Of a DNA stretch of 57,944 nucleotides, positions 31,647 through 43,846 are shown piece by piece. The notes beneath the pieces were generated by a model. The model did not search any database and was not told where the DNA came from. It worked only from the letters and a program-made list of their open reading frames with translations. A program made the position numbers and the translations under genes. Source of the stretch: Tieghemiomyces parasiticus. Taxonomy: Eukaryota > Kickxellomycota > Dimargaritomycetes > Dimargaritales > Dimargaritaceae. The stretch spans positions 1 through 57,944 of the forward strand of contig JANBPT010000196.1 of the NCBI GenBank assembly GCA_027575765.1, written 5' to 3'. Every line of letters begins with the position of its first letter. Positions within the stretch are counted from its first letter, which is position 1.

Positions 31647-34070
31647 CAACGAAGCAGGATATCCTAAAAACGACTCATCGAAAGATAGTGCATCAAACGG
31701 TGCAGGCGACTTCGATGGGCTCGGTTTAGTGTGGGCGTTTCGAATCCAGGTGAGAGGTCGCTGATAAGGCTGCAATCATGAGTTGGCGATTATTCCGACC
31801 ACAATAATCATCAATGGTGGTGAATAATATCCCCGATCAGTTTACAGCCCAGCCATCAGTGGCATTGACCTAGGCTGGTATGGCATGTAGCGTCTACCTG
31901 GCACTGTCGGTGCAGCTCGAGGACTTGATGACATCAACAGCAACAGGCGCAGTGCAGGATCCACTCGCTCTGACGCAAAATGTGACGACGCATACTGGCT
32001 GGCCACTGCCCGTGCAAACAGCGCGTCACCCAAGACGCACAGTTGGCGAGTGGGTAGCGCACAGTTCTAATCTCAACAAGTGCAAACCTAAATCTGCTGC
32101 TATACGAACACCTCTGAAAAATTTGGCAGATAGTGAGTTCGATGAGCCACAAACGGTTGGCCAAGAGCGGTATAGCTTATCAGTATAATTATTCCCAGGT
32201 ACGTCTGAATCTGGAGTTGCAGCAACCGACCAGATGAGGGAGGCGCTCTATGGGCCCATCGTATTGACAAGTTACACAGCGCCCGTCGTCTGCAGTAATG
32301 TCCATGACCTCCTTCCAGCGTAGGACCAGACTCCGCCATGTTAGCTTTTAAGACTTGCCTTGTTTGGTTACCTCTCGGTGTCCAGCAACAAAACCTAGAT
32401 AGTTTGAACCGGCCATCATTGGGTGGGAGGACGGATGCCTTATCGGACTACTCTGGATCGTCGGTCACAGTCCCATTCACCCTTGGCTTGAACTGTCCGA
32501 ACTCGCTTATCATGGTTCATCATATGCACCTCCTGTAGCCGGCATTATTCGCAAGGGCACTGGTATAAACTGGGCAAGCGCCATATGTGGCCCATTCTGT
32601 CGATGACTCCACGCTAAAACGCTCAGCCTTACAAGGCATAGGAGGCGTTGGGGACGCTGCAGTGGGGCCGAATGTGCGTGCTGCCCTGGACCCTCTGCAT
32701 ACTTATATATGTATACATACCTTTCTGCCGTTATTCTACCTCAAGCTGCCGAGCGTTGGTCAAACCTCTTTGGTAGACTATTTACACAATGTCATCCCAC
32801 GAAGGTCTTAAGCCTTTTTCCGCAATCGAACTATTCTAGACACCGGCCGCCAATGTCAGCCAGTACCGATGCCTCGCTCTGTTTGGCCTGGGTGTGAGAG
32901 CGTGCACCCGCAGTTACCAGCTAGGGCCAATCACACGGCTGCTCTTCCCCACACCAGACCTATCTACGTCATAATACCGATTTTACGCATCTCTGGCCTT
33001 GCACACCTTGTCTCGGCGCATTCGGGCAATGTCCTCGCTAATTTGGCGGCACTTCGACCTTTGGCGTACGTGCCAGTTATTCTGGTCATGCCTTTTCACC
33101 TTCGCCACAGGCCGAGGAAGCCCAAAACCTCCAATAATCCGCCCCCTCTAATAGTCAGGGGAGATAAACACGCCCTGAGAATCCTACCTCTAGGCTCTTG
33201 CGGACCCTAGTTAGGGTTCAACAGATGGGTGATCTACCGTCATTCGCACACCTACCGTACTGACTGCGAACCTCCCTACACCAACGCGGTCATGATGACG
33301 GCCAGATAAAGTGGACCCCATCGGCCTTATTCACACCCTTCGCTGTGAATCGAATCAGTCATCCCATACTCCCCCCCTCCCTCCCCGCATTCATTTTATC
33401 ACCCAGCCCCCACTGCCTGGCACCGTTGGTTTCGAGCGTCCGTTTCTGACGACTTACCGTGCGGCCAACAGTGTTAAGAAAACCCTTGTCTTCCATCTGC
33501 CACGCAATTCAGCCAAAAGCGAGCCTGGGTGTACTCCCGCGCTTCCCGCGCGCGTTTATCACCCATCAAATCGGGGTGGAGGGGAGGATCCTTCAACTGG
33601 CCGGTATTGGCGGGAAGGGAGAAGCTCGGACGTGCCACGTAAATGGTCTTATGCCATGGCCCGCATCCATTCCTGCACACTTGTGGGCCCTTTCTGCATA
33701 TATACGACGACCCGCCGAGCCCGTCACCCAGGCTGGCCTGCTTACCACCATTACAACCCTCTCTCCGGCCGCTGTTTGCATTGGTTCATTCTCCTTTCCC
33801 ATTTCGTCGTCCCTCCCAAGCCCTACGCTCTACTTTCCCTAACGCCCGGCTTGGACGCAGCGCCCCTACGTGTAAGCCCCACCACCTCAGCCTTTCACTC
33901 TTACCTTCAGTTGCGAGCCTTGTCGCAACCACGGCTACGACCACATCGTAACCCTTTCCCCGTAGTCAAGAAACAGGTCCACCTCCCCGGTGCAAGCTAC
34001 TGTCCCGTGTAGCCTCAACTATCACAGTCACTCTCTCGTCAAGTCACCACATTCTACTTTACGAAGCACC
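31647..34070. other. long intergenic region before the branching-enzyme gene
   Basis: Several short frames are present but none resembles a known protein. From about 33360 to 34070 the plus strand is pyrimidine-rich and remains open in two frames. I take this as the promoter and long C/T-rich leader of the branching-enzyme gene. No RNA gene is recognised. Confidence 0.4.
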
Positions 34071-36278
34071 ATGCCTCAGCGCATCCGTACCCCGCCCAAG
34101 GCCTTAGCCTCGAGCCACAAGCTGGGAAAGGCCTCTGCCGCGACCCCGGCCCTGACCCCTCCCACCTCCTCTGCCCTCGAGGCCCAGCCCGCGTCGACCT
34201 CCGAGTCGCCCGCCGCCACCTCCCCCGCCAACTGCGGTTCGGACGAGGTAAATTCCCACGACGGCACTGGCGTGTTCAAGCTTGACTCTTACCTCGAGCC
34301 CTATGCCGCTTCTCTGCGTGGCCGCTACAGCTATTTCCGAGACTGGTACAACAAGCTGGTGCAAACGGAACAGAGTCTGGACGCCTTCAGCCGCAGCTAC
34401 GAGAAGTTTGGCTTCAACCGCACCAAGACCCACATCATCTACCGCGAGTGGGCCCCAGGCGCCGTCACCGCCTGCCTAATCGGTGACTTCAACGGCTGGG
34501 ACCACCGGTCGCACCTCATGACCAAGAACCCCTACGGGGTCTGGGAGATCGCCATCCCGCACCGCCCAGACGGCACCCCGGCTATCCCGCACAACACCAA
34601 GGTCAAGATTTCGTTCACCAACGCCGACGGAGTCCGGTTCGACCGTGTCCCAGCCTGGATCAAGCGCGTCACCCAGGATCTCAACGTCAGCCCGATTTAC
34701 GACTCGGTGTACTGGGATCCCCCGCAAGCCTACGTATGGAAGCACCCCCGGCCGCCCAAGCCGACCAGTCTGCGCGTCTACGAGGCCCACGTGGGCATTT
34801 CCACGCCTGAGCCCCGCGTTGGCACCTACAACGAGTTCACGGACGTCACCCTGCCGTACATCAAGTCCCTGGGCTACAACACCATCCAGCTCATGGCCGT
34901 GATGGAACACGCCTACTATGCTAGCTTCGGTTATCAGGTCACGAACTTCTTTGCCGCCTCAAGTCGGTACGGTACCCCCGAAGACCTCAAGCGGCTGATT
35001 GATACCGCCCACGGGCTGGGCATGACGGTGCTTCTGGACATGGTCCATTCGCATGCTAGCAACAACGTTTTGGACGGCCTGAACAAGTTTGATGGCACCG
35101 ACCACTGCTATTTCCACGAGGGCCCCCGCGGTTGCCATGAGCTTTGGAACAGCCGCCTCTTTAACTATGGCCACCACGAGGTCCTGCGCTTCCTGCTCTC
35201 CAACCTCCGATTCTACATGGAGGAGTACCAAATGGACGGGTTCCGCTTCGACGGCGTCACCTCCATGCTCTATAAGCACCACGGGATCGCCACCGGGTTC
35301 AGCGGCCACTACGACGAGTACTTTGGCGGCGCAGTCGACGAGGAGGCCGTGGGATACCTGATGCTCGCCAATTACACCTTGCACCAACTGTACCCGGACA
35401 TCATCACGGTGGCTGAGGATGTGTCTGGGATGCCGGCTCTGTGCCGCCCGGTCCTTGAGGGTGGCGTCGGGTTCGACTACCGCCTGGGCATGGCTACGCC
35501 CGATATGTGGATCAAGCTACTCAAGGAGGTCCGCGACGACGACTGGAAGATGGGCGACATTACGCACAACCTGGTCAACCGCCGCTATCAGGAGAAGACT
35601 ATCGCCTATGCCGAATCGCACGACCAGGCCCTCGTGGGTGACAAGTCCTTGGCCTTTTGGTTGATGGATAAGGAAATGTACACCAACATGTCGGACCTGA
35701 CGGAACGTACCCCGATCATCGACCGCGGCATGGCCCTGCACAAGCTGATCCGCCTCATCACCTACGGACTAGGCGGTGAGGGCTACCTCAACTTTGAAGG
35801 CAACGAGTTTGGCCACCCAGAGTGGCTGGACTTCCCGCGTGAAGGCAACAATAGCAGCTTCCACTACGCCCGCCGGCAGTTCAATCTGATCGAGGACAAG
35901 CTGCTGCGTTACCAATACCTCAGAAATTGGGACGCCGCCATGCACCACCTCGAGTCCAGCCACCCCTGGTTGGCTTCCGAGCACAACTGGGTGTCGACGA
36001 AGCACGAGGGTGATAAGGTCGTGGCGTTCGAGCGCGGTGACCTGCTCTTCATTTTCAACTTCCACCCCACCCAGAGCTTCACCGATTACCGCATCGGTAC
36101 CATGTGGTCCGCCCCGCACCACATTGTGCTCAACTCGGATGCCCCCGAGTTCTTTGGCCACAACCGCCTTGACGCCAACCAGGTTTACAACACCACTCCG
36201 GAGCCTTGGAACGACCGCCCGAACTACGTCCAGGTCTATATCCCGGCCCGCACCTGCATCGTGTTGCACGCAAAATAA
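34071..36278 (+). CDS. GLC3: 1,4-alpha-glucan (glycogen) branching enzyme
   Basis: This cytosolic enzyme transfers alpha-1,4-glucan segments to form alpha-1,6 branches in glycogen. It is an uninterrupted frame of 735 residues from [18 protein letters not shown], close to yeast Glc3 (704). The first 60 residues are a Ser/Thr/Ala-rich extension. The CBM48 domain follows ([20 protein letters not shown]), then the GH13 barrel with [20 protein letters not shown] and the four conserved regions: DMVHSHAS (from residue 323), [10 protein letters not shown] with nucleophile Asp394, VAEDVSG with acid/base Glu449, and [10 protein letters not shown] with Asp518. [20 protein letters not shown] lies before the all-beta carboxyl domain, which ends near [13 protein letters not shown]. 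The frame is open upstream from 33990, but the CACCATGCC context and family length favour 34071. It faces the acyl-CoA oxidase gene tail to tail, 301 bases apart. Confidence 0.97.
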   Translation: MPQRIRTPPKALASSHKLGKASAATPALTPPTSSALEAQPASTSESPAATSPANCGSDEVNSHDGTGVFKLDSYLEPYAASLRGRYSYFRDWYNKLVQTEQSLDAFSRSYEKFGFNRTKTHIIYREWAPGAVTACLIGDFNGWDHRSHLMTKNPYGVWEIAIPHRPDGTPAIPHNTKVKISFTNADGVRFDRVPAWIKRVTQDLNVSPIYDSVYWDPPQAYVWKHPRPPKPTSLRVYEAHVGISTPEPRVGTYNEFTDVTLPYIKSLGYNTIQLMAVMEHAYYASFGYQVTNFFAASSRYGTPEDLKRLIDTAHGLGMTVLLDMVHSHASNNVLDGLNKFDGTDHCYFHEGPRGCHELWNSRLFNYGHHEVLRFLLSNLRFYMEEYQMDGFRFDGVTSMLYKHHGIATGFSGHYDEYFGGAVDEEAVGYLMLANYTLHQLYPDIITVAEDVSGMPALCRPVLEGGVGFDYRLGMATPDMWIKLLKEVRDDDWKMGDITHNLVNRRYQEKTIAYAESHDQALVGDKSLAFWLMDKEMYTNMSDLTERTPIIDRGMALHKLIRLITYGLGGEGYLNFEGNEFGHPEWLDFPREGNNSSFHYARRQFNLIEDKLLRYQYLRNWDAAMHHLESSHPWLASEHNWVSTKHEGDKVVAFERGDLLFIFNFHPTQSFTDYRIGTMWSAPHHIVLNSDAPEFFGHNRLDANQVYNTTPEPWNDRPNYVQVYIPARTCIVLHAK

Positions 36279-36579
36279 TCACAATGGACATTCTCCTTGC
36301 ACTTCCATGTCACCCTCTCTAGTTATCTCTGCCACCTTGTCTTACTACCATACGTTTTTTCGGTTTATATAAAAAACAGAGTGCTGTTCAACTATACTGT
36401 AACCTAGTGCTTCGAATACCTCCCATTTGCGTTGTCGTCTGATAACTGGTATACGAAATGCGCATCGTCCAGAAAAAACATTTACTATTTATTAGGCCCA
36501 GTAGTGTTAACTGTAGACAGAAAGGAATACATTGAGTAAAAAGAGGTCTATGAACGGGCTAACCCCAATTATCTTCACT
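36279..36579. terminator. convergent 3' intergenic space
   Basis: The tail-to-tail gap of about 300 bases between the branching enzyme and acyl-CoA oxidase genes is AT-rich, with TATATAAAAAACAG near 36366. Both transcripts must end here and may overlap. No discrete polyadenylation hexamer stands out for either gene beyond the A/T-rich stretches. Confidence 0.35.
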
Positions 36580-38905
36580 TTACAGCTTGGAGGCGCGGGT
36601 CACCTTGGTTTCCTCATTGACCACCACCTCGCCACGGTTGTCGTACTCGTTGTACCGTTCCCAGTCCACCGCGAGCGGGGCCCCGATTAAGGCCTCGGGG
36701 ATACCGAAGGCGTCAATAACGTGCAAGATCTGGGGGGCCAGGGCCGCAACGCTCTGGCGGACGCGATCGCCGACGGTGCGGCCGACGGCGGGGGTAAGGT
36801 AGCCCTTGCTGAGGTACCAGGCCAGGTCCGTCTCGATAAGGGTCAGACCGAACAGGTAGCACATGGCGTGGAGGATCTCGCCCAGCCCGCCCTTCGGCGT
36901 ACGCTGCTGCTCCTCGACCGCCTTGACGAATTGCTCCAGGGCCACCAGCTCACCGAAGGCACGGGACAGGGCCTGGATCAGGTCGGACTCCTCGTGCATC
37001 CAGACGTCAAACAAGGTCTGGCCGGCCTTCATTTTGCGCTGGAGGTTACCGCCCAATTCGGCCACGAGGTCGCCGAGACGCAGGCGCTGGTAGTCGACGA
37101 ACGTGGCCAGGTTGTCCAAGTCCCAGGTGGCCGGGGAGGTGGTCTGGGTAGGACGGGCGAGCTGGACGCGGCCCTTCTGGACATCCGAGAGAAGCTCCTT
37201 GGCCACCTTCTGCATGAGCACCGAGTTGTCGCCCTCGGCGGTGATACCGGCATGGGAGAGACCAATGACGGAGGAAAGACGTGAGCAACGGAGGTAACCC
37301 ATACCACCACAGCGCTCACGGCAGATGGTACCCACACGCTCCACATGCCAGGTGACCAGGGGCTTCATGACACAGGTGAGGCGGACCACTTCAGTGGGGT
37401 CGGACATGGGGTTCATCCACACCCGCTTGACGTGGTTGAGACCGAAATTGAGGGCCACCACGCGGGTGACGAGCGGGATGAGGGCGCGTTGCTGCAACTG
37501 GTAGCTGAGAATCGGGGCGTCCGACTTACCCGTGGGGCCCACCGTGTGGCGAGTCGCCGCGTAGCGGAGTGCAATGGTGAGCGCCACTTTGGCCGCCGCC
37601 AGGGTCAGGGCAGCGATGCAGATGCGGCCGCTCAGCAGCTGGTCGGCTACCCGGATGAACCGGTTACGCCGGCCGGCGATCTTGGAGGAGAACTGGCCGT
37701 TGGGTGCCACGTCCGAATGGCGGTTGAGGAGGTTGACCCGGGGCACGCGCACGTGGTCGAAGGCCAACAGGGCGTTATCTACGCCATCCAGGTCCTGCTT
37801 GCGGCCCATGTCCCGGATGGTCACGCCCGGGTATACACTGCCGTCCTGGTAGCGAATCGGCACCAGGAAGGCGTGGATGCCCTCTTCCTTTCCGTTGACG
37901 TTGGTCTGTGCGAACACAATGCAGTATTTGGCGTGTATCGCGCCATTGGTGATCCAGAATTTCTGGCTCTTGGTCGTGGGGCTGTGGATGACGAACTCCT
38001 GCGTTTGGGCGTCGTAGACGGCGGTCGTCTCCATCTCGATGGCGTTGTTACCATAGCCCAGCTCGGTGAGGCCGAAGCAACCGATAGCATCCAGGTTATC
38101 AACATCGGGAATGAGGTAACGGTGGCGCTCGGTACCCAGCTTGATGAGCGTACCGCCAAACTAGGAAAGGGTAGTAGTAGCCGACCAATCAAAATTGCAG
38201 TGGGTGGCTGAGTTAATACTGTGGTGGCAAAGAGGCAGATGCCTCGGTAATGCTAGTCATCACGCGGCAGTTCTCGGTGTAGGGAACCAAAAGGTCACAC
38301 TGTAGCTTACCAGGTTGAAGTGAACGGTCATTTTAGTGGTTGTGCCACCGTCGATAATACCCATAACCTCATGGACTGTGAATGGGAAAATGGGGCCGCT
38401 TCATGGGAAACGTGGAGCAAATCAATTAGGACAGTAAACAATGGCTGCAGTGCCAGGTTTGGGCAATCCAACAACAATTAAAGAATGATGGCTGCTGGTG
38501 TCCCTTTCAAGTTGGCGTGTGGCAAGGTGGACGAGACAACTTCGCCGTATCCATCTCTTAGCCCCCCCCATGGCGCGCATATCCGTGGTACTTACCGGCA
38601 AAGATATTCAAGGGGTTACGCTCAAAGTCGAGCACCGAAATGAACCCGGCCTGGCCAATGAGGCGGAGACGGCGGTAGGCGAGGTCGCGCTCCTCGGCAA
38701 GCGGGATGTCGTAACGCGGGGCGTACAGTTCATAGCGGTCCACCATGAACTGTTTGAGGCGACGGCGGTTTTCGCGGTTGTCGGGCTCGAGTATGGCGTT
38801 CAGGGCCTCCGGATCGAAGGTGGCTTTCGGGCGCTGCTCGGCGGCCACGCTATAGGCCGATGCGGACGGGCGCTGACTAAACTCCTGGAGTGGTATCTTG
38901 GACAT
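36580..38905 (-). CDS. peroxisomal acyl-CoA oxidase
   Basis: This flavoenzyme catalyses the first step of peroxisomal beta-oxidation, acyl-CoA to trans-2-enoyl-CoA with hydrogen peroxide release. Three exons on the minus strand are 38905-38596, 38375-38311 and 38160-36580, joined in phases 1 and 0, giving 651 residues, the normal length. The tiny 65-base middle exon restores the block [20 protein letters not shown], and its join to exon 3 gives [18 protein letters not shown]. The FAD-binding core follows with [14 protein letters not shown] and [19 protein letters not shown], then [17 protein letters not shown]. Later [16 protein letters not shown] and [17 protein letters not shown] are typical. 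The protein ends in SKL, a canonical PTS1 signal for peroxisomal import. Start: [16 protein letters not shown]; the upstream open codons are hydrophobic leader. The antisense strand has a 288-codon frame that I reject. Confidence 0.96.
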
Positions 38906-41900
38906 GGCGGAGGTTGATTGGAATAGATAAACTGCAAGCAGAAAAGAGACAGGCAGATAAGTGGCAGTGAGGAAAATATAGCGGTATGATATCGGAGCAA
39001 TAAATGAGGAAATTCGGCGACGGAAAGCCGATTTAAGTAGCAGAAGATGGAAAGGAAAAGACCTCACCATAGACGAGCTGGGTTAAGTAGTAGCAAAGAG
39101 GGGAACGAAGACAGGTGTTTGTATCCGGCCACTGTAACCAGAGGACAACAACAGTGGGGCCGAGCTTAAATCCCCCCCCCCTCGAGCTCGTTTCATATGC
39201 ACTTGTCGGGGTATCCAAATCTGTAATGATAAAAATACTGGAAGTGGATGATAAAAGAGGAGGGGTGCATAATGCAGGGGTGGGAGGGGTTGCTGGCCTA
39301 GTCTGAGCTCAACGCGTATTTCGTACTTTGCCTGCAACCCCACACTGCCGGTTGGTGGAAATTAAACGAAAACACCAGTATAAAGAACCAAACCAGGTCC
39401 GCAAAGGTATCTCCCGCCCTTCCCGTATGGTTGAATGGTTTGCTGCTGTTGCCGTGAGAAATACGAGGGGACCACAAACGCACTGGGCCCTATTTAGCTA
39501 CTTCCTTCCGAGCAGCCAATCAGTGACGACAGCATTCCGGACATCTCCAAACGGACGCTGTAGTGTTGGAACCGGGACCACTCTTGTCACGTAAAGTTGG
39601 CTTTCTGTTACTGTACACACCCGCCGCACAATGATCCGCTCGATTAATATCACCATGTATAGGTGATGGCGCCTTATCCAACCGACTTGTCGGCTGTTCA
39701 AACTGGTCGTCTGAACGGGGTTTCAAGTGTCGTGTTGGATTAACGATTCCGTCGTCTTTGAAACCCACACTCCAGGTCGTCGGCAACTTTCGAGCGTAGA
39801 ATATGACGCGACTACGTGCAGCACAGCCCCTAGCATATACACCGAGAGCCATCATCGGTAAAGTTGAATGACGGAGGGATAATTACGCACTCCAAGCTGA
39901 TATGGGAAAATAATCTAACAACCCTTGACACCAACAACTAAATAGTAATCCATTACCTTCACCGCTCCATGACCCTAAATTGGGCGATAAGCGAAGCAGG
40001 TATCAGCTGCTTGTCGAACGGGTATCTTGGCGGATGGAGTAGGGTCCAGATATTGCCGCACGGGCAACCCTTTCGGAATAACCTTGTCTCCATTTTTCTC
40101 ACTCCACCCCCAACCACTGCATACGGACGATCCCCGTCGTTTACCCCTTTTTGTCTCTGCTCCCAGCAGCAATGTGCACGGGTTCTCTCCCTTTTAGGTT
40201 ACCTACCTCGCGGCGATAAGCCAGGTTCGATAGGGCAGGCCAAATTGGCAGTCGAAAATACAATGTCTGGCGGTAAGTAAGGGGGAAGGGCAGGATACCA
40301 CAAATGGGTGAAACTTCAGTCAACGAACTGCGAGTAATAGGCTTTAACCCTATAGATAGGACCTAGTAATGTCGGCAATGGCAAGTTGTTTGATACAAAA
40401 CAGTCTAGAATCAGACCATTTATGGCCACAGAAATAACCTCTCCGCCCGCCCGCCCGCCCTGCTCTAGTACCAAAGCCGCGACCCACCTTTATCGAACGC
40501 GATGTGCGGATTTTCATGTTCTCGTGCTCTTAAGACCGTAGGGCCATGTACATGCGTGATGAAAAGGCAAGGGGCAGCGGTATATATTTTGGTGGCCAGA
40601 TCATCATTTGCAAGTAGATGCTCCATTTGAGGTACGTCTCGTGGCCCCTTCGAAATAAGACAGACTAGGCCGGTTGCCCATCTGTCACCCTAGCCAGTTT
40701 GGCGGGTATACATTTTGTTATCTACCGGAGGAAGAACTCCACAAACATGCCAGCGAATAACCGGTTTGGACCTGGTCAATTTTCCTTACTCCCTCCCCCC
40801 TACACACTGTCCTATGCAAAACCCTAGAGGTATGTAGCTGTGTTGATCATTTGGGGGGGGGTTTTAAAAAAAATCCCACCCACAGCTGGTGTCACTGACG
40901 CGCGTGCATTGTGTCCGTATTCCTCGGTTAGTATTCCAGCACCAGAGTCAACGGTTGGACGAGATTATTGCCAACGATGTGACATGGATTTATCTTCCGG
41001 TCCCAGTTATTGGTACTAGTCTATAGACAGGGGGTCCCTAATATAGACTGATGCCAGACCAAGCCTGCCGGGGTCGCAAAATAATTATTGTGATGCTGAC
41101 CATTTACCTCACTAGACGTGGCCTGTCAAAGCTGGCAATTAACCCCCCTGTGATAGTTCTAATAGGGCGATGAGAAGGAGTGGCTAAAAGCCGGGTGTTG
41201 ATTAGCGATTGGCCGGATAAGGGGACAGTGTGAAGAGTAGGTAATCCAAAATTTTAGATCAACACTGATCCAAATTTTGAACCATGGTCTCTGTGGTGCC
41301 CGGAAACCACGTAATGCTTACCTTGGCAGCACATTACCACCCTGCACGACATAACAGCAGCGAACTCCCGACGACTAGGCACTACCAGCCAACCGGCCGC
41401 CGGTAACACACATTTTCTACGCTCCTCCCGGAGACGCCGGCCAGAGAAAAATATCGACCGAGGACCCCAACCCTTGAATGGTCTTTATCCACTTTTTCAC
41501 CTACTTTCTTGTATTGCTTGTCAGCGCATAGCACTAACCACCTTTCCAATAATTAACTCCTCCTCCGCCTGTCTAAAGCGGCGAAAGAAAGACCGAAAAA
41601 AGGTACACGCGTTACTGTCTTATTTCCTAGCGCTCAAAAGGGAGAACAACAATGAAGTTATAAAGATGTCTTCAGTAAGTGTACAACCACTAATATGTTC
41701 TGCTCTCCCTTCGTCCTGTGGTGTAGTGGATACATGGGGGTGAGAAAACACTATAATAATGAGTCATCACTTAAACCATCAACCCCAGGCTAAATTCGAG
41801 CTTAGCAGCTAGTCTTCTCTATTAGTAAACATACTCCTACCCCAGGGACAACTACTAAGCGGACTGGCACGTGCGTTATGTCGCTCAAAGTCGGATTACT

Positions 41901-42705
41901 CTTCTTCTGGCAGCCGCGGGAAAAGCGGCCGCTCTCTGACATCCAACCTGACCAATTGTATCAGTGGGTATTTCGAGTCTGTGGGGTTATATATTTCTCT
42001 ATCGAAGGCCATCAGTCCTTTTTCTTGCCCATTTAGACTGACGGCCAGTAGGGCTGGAGTCCCTGCCAACCGGTGGGATTAGCCCGTTTTGAGTAATGGT
42101 AGAGATTTATGCTTTTGGACACAATAGGAGCGGCCGCTCGTGTATGGGAAAATTGTCAAAGTGGCCAGGACAACTTGCCGAACTGATCGTGAGCTCGAGA
42201 TCGGCAGTCTTGAGGACACTTAAGTAAGGGTGATGAGGTTTCCGATTGGACTTTCCTCACTAGGGACCATGATAGACACTAATGCTCTACTTAGGTGCGG
42301 CATGTGCGGATTTCACCCAAAGACCACAGCTAAAGGAAGGAGGATGGCCGACCTACCAGGATTTTACTCTTCACGCAATGTTCCCATCCAGAAGAGGCTA
42401 GGGTTCTGTCAACCAGGCGGCGGTTCTAGGCCTATATCCAATTCTCCATCCTATGCGATATCTGTTATCCAAAGTAGAGGAAAGGGTGGGGGAGGTCGGA
42501 AGCAACCCTGAGCCCAAGGAGTTGTTCATTGGCGCGCATTTTAAGATGAGTATCTGTCTGTAAGCAGGTACGATTTAATTTACAAGAGGAGAAGGCACCA
42601 ATGGTTGTCAAGAGGGGTTAGCCTGAGTACTACAACGAGAGAAAAGGAAAGGGGGGGGGATACGGTATCAAGTCGACTGACGGTAGTGTAGCCTCCTGCC
42701 AATAT
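38906..42705. other. long gene-free stretch
   Basis: This 3.8 kb contains only short frames on both strands without family resemblance. Composition is moderately AT-rich. Small features are a GCCC tetranucleotide microsatellite (40445-40459) and a G9-TTTT-A8 homopolymer cluster near 40853-40874. A decayed mobile element or regulatory DNA cannot be excluded, but nothing can be named. Confidence 0.45.
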
Positions 42706-43846
42706 TTATGTGTCAACCTCAGTGGCGTTGGGAGGGAAATCCTTAGACAAGCGAGCATTTGACGGGTAGGCAAAGCACTGCTGGGGGCGGAGAACTCCTT
42801 TGTAAGCCGGCTCAGTAAGAGGCAATTGGTCCATGGCGCGGCGGAGCGTGGCGAGGTCCGTGAGGGCCAGGGGTGACGAGTGGGGTAGAACGCGTACCAA
42901 GTGGGCCTGTATTTCGGCCGCTTTGATGCGCTCTTCTACGCTAGCCGTTTCAGGTTTATCGGAGGTGAGTCGCTTATTCTGTAGGGCCTCCAACTCCAAG
43001 AGGAGGCGCGAACTGTCCACCAGACTCTGTTCTGTGCTGGGGATGGGGGCAGGGGTCTCCGTGGCCAAGCTGGGAGTCCGGAACAGGGTATTAACATCAA
43101 TACCGACCTCGGCCAGGACGGCATGGTCAAGCGGTGTGTTGTCAGTCTGGTCAGCGGGGGGCAGGTACTTCGTGATGAGACACTCCACATCCGTCCAGTT
43201 GGGGAGACCGTCGTCGGTGACGGTTAGTGCCGCGTCGAGCGGGACGCAGTCGGAGTTGGCGGAGGTTACTGAGGTGACCAGAGCAACCTCACTAGGATCC
43301 AGTTCGGCGTCGGTGGTATCGTACTGTGGGAAGCAGGCGTTGTAAACTCCGTACCGAGTGGAGCGGGCTGGAGGGCCGGGTGAAGGTGTAGACGAGAGAG
43401 GGAGAGAGAGAAGGGGAGGGGGTGACAAAGAGGGTTAGATTGTAGACTAATGCGCACGACCCTGTGGTCAGCCAGCCGCGCGAATCCGGGCACAGAGGGG
43501 GCTAAGTTAAGTTGTCGCCCTTTAGACCGTATCGCTCCGTTCCTACAGACTGGTACATACAGGCCTTGGTTAGGTGTTGGGGGCGAAGAGGGATGATGAC
43601 CTGTTTGCGCTTGGAAAGAGGATCTACGGTGCTGAGGCGCGGAATTTGCGCCTGCGGGATGGGCGCGGATGGGTAAACGGCTACGGCGGACGTGCCTTCC
43701 GGTACCGATAGGGGCATGTCGGCAGACACGTCGGTGACACTGGTGAACAGGTAGCCGGCCGGAGTGGCACGCGCCAGGGCCAACTTCTTCGTACGCTGTG
43801 TATGTGTCGAGGCGATCGGCGCCGGATTCGGTGTGGGTTGAGCCAT
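42706..43846 (-). CDS. two-exon protein, possibly BRD7/BRD9-Rsc58 (DUF3512-like) chromatin subunit
   Basis: Exons 43846-43561 and 43367-42706 are joined in phase 1 (donor GCCT|GTATGT, acceptor CCCTCCAG) to give 315 residues. The two frames each stop within the intron, and the join is in frame, so the model is well supported. It starts MAQPTPNPAPIASTHTQRTK. The middle reads IPRLSTVDPLSKRKQVIIPL, then across the junction KASRSTRYGVYNACFPQYDT. The RYG...FxPxYDT pattern recalls the region after the bromodomain in BRD7/BRD9 and fungal Rsc58-type proteins of SWI/SNF-RSC remodellers. No bromodomain is present. The rest is acidic and helical with LLLELEALQNKRLTSDK. The assignment is tentative; the existence of the gene is firmer than its function. 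Confidence 0.55.

Noticed and set aside
33311..34012. 233-codon plus-strand frame upstream of the branching-enzyme gene
   Set aside because: It is pyrimidine-rich leader DNA with two frames open at once and no recognisable domain. It ends just before the enzyme start.
34476..36269. Minus-strand frames of 142-166 codons within the branching-enzyme gene
   Set aside because: They are antisense to a gene with all GH13 catalytic motifs intact, so they are codon-bias shadows.
37345..38211. 288-codon plus-strand open frame
   Set aside because: It lies wholly antisense to the well-supported acyl-CoA oxidase exon 3 and extends into its intron. High GC in third codon positions explains it.
40195..40235. 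GGTTCGATAGGG, resembling a tRNA T-loop (B box)
   Set aside because: No A-box, acceptor stem or anticodon arm could be fitted upstream.
40263..40280. ATG TCT GGC GGT AAG, resembling the start of histone H2A with an early intron donor
   Set aside because: No H2A continuation can be found in the next kilobase on the plus strand, and five codons are not evidence.
40445..40459. Short GCCC tandem repeat
   Set aside because: Ordinary microsatellite of under four units; not a CRISPR or regulatory array.
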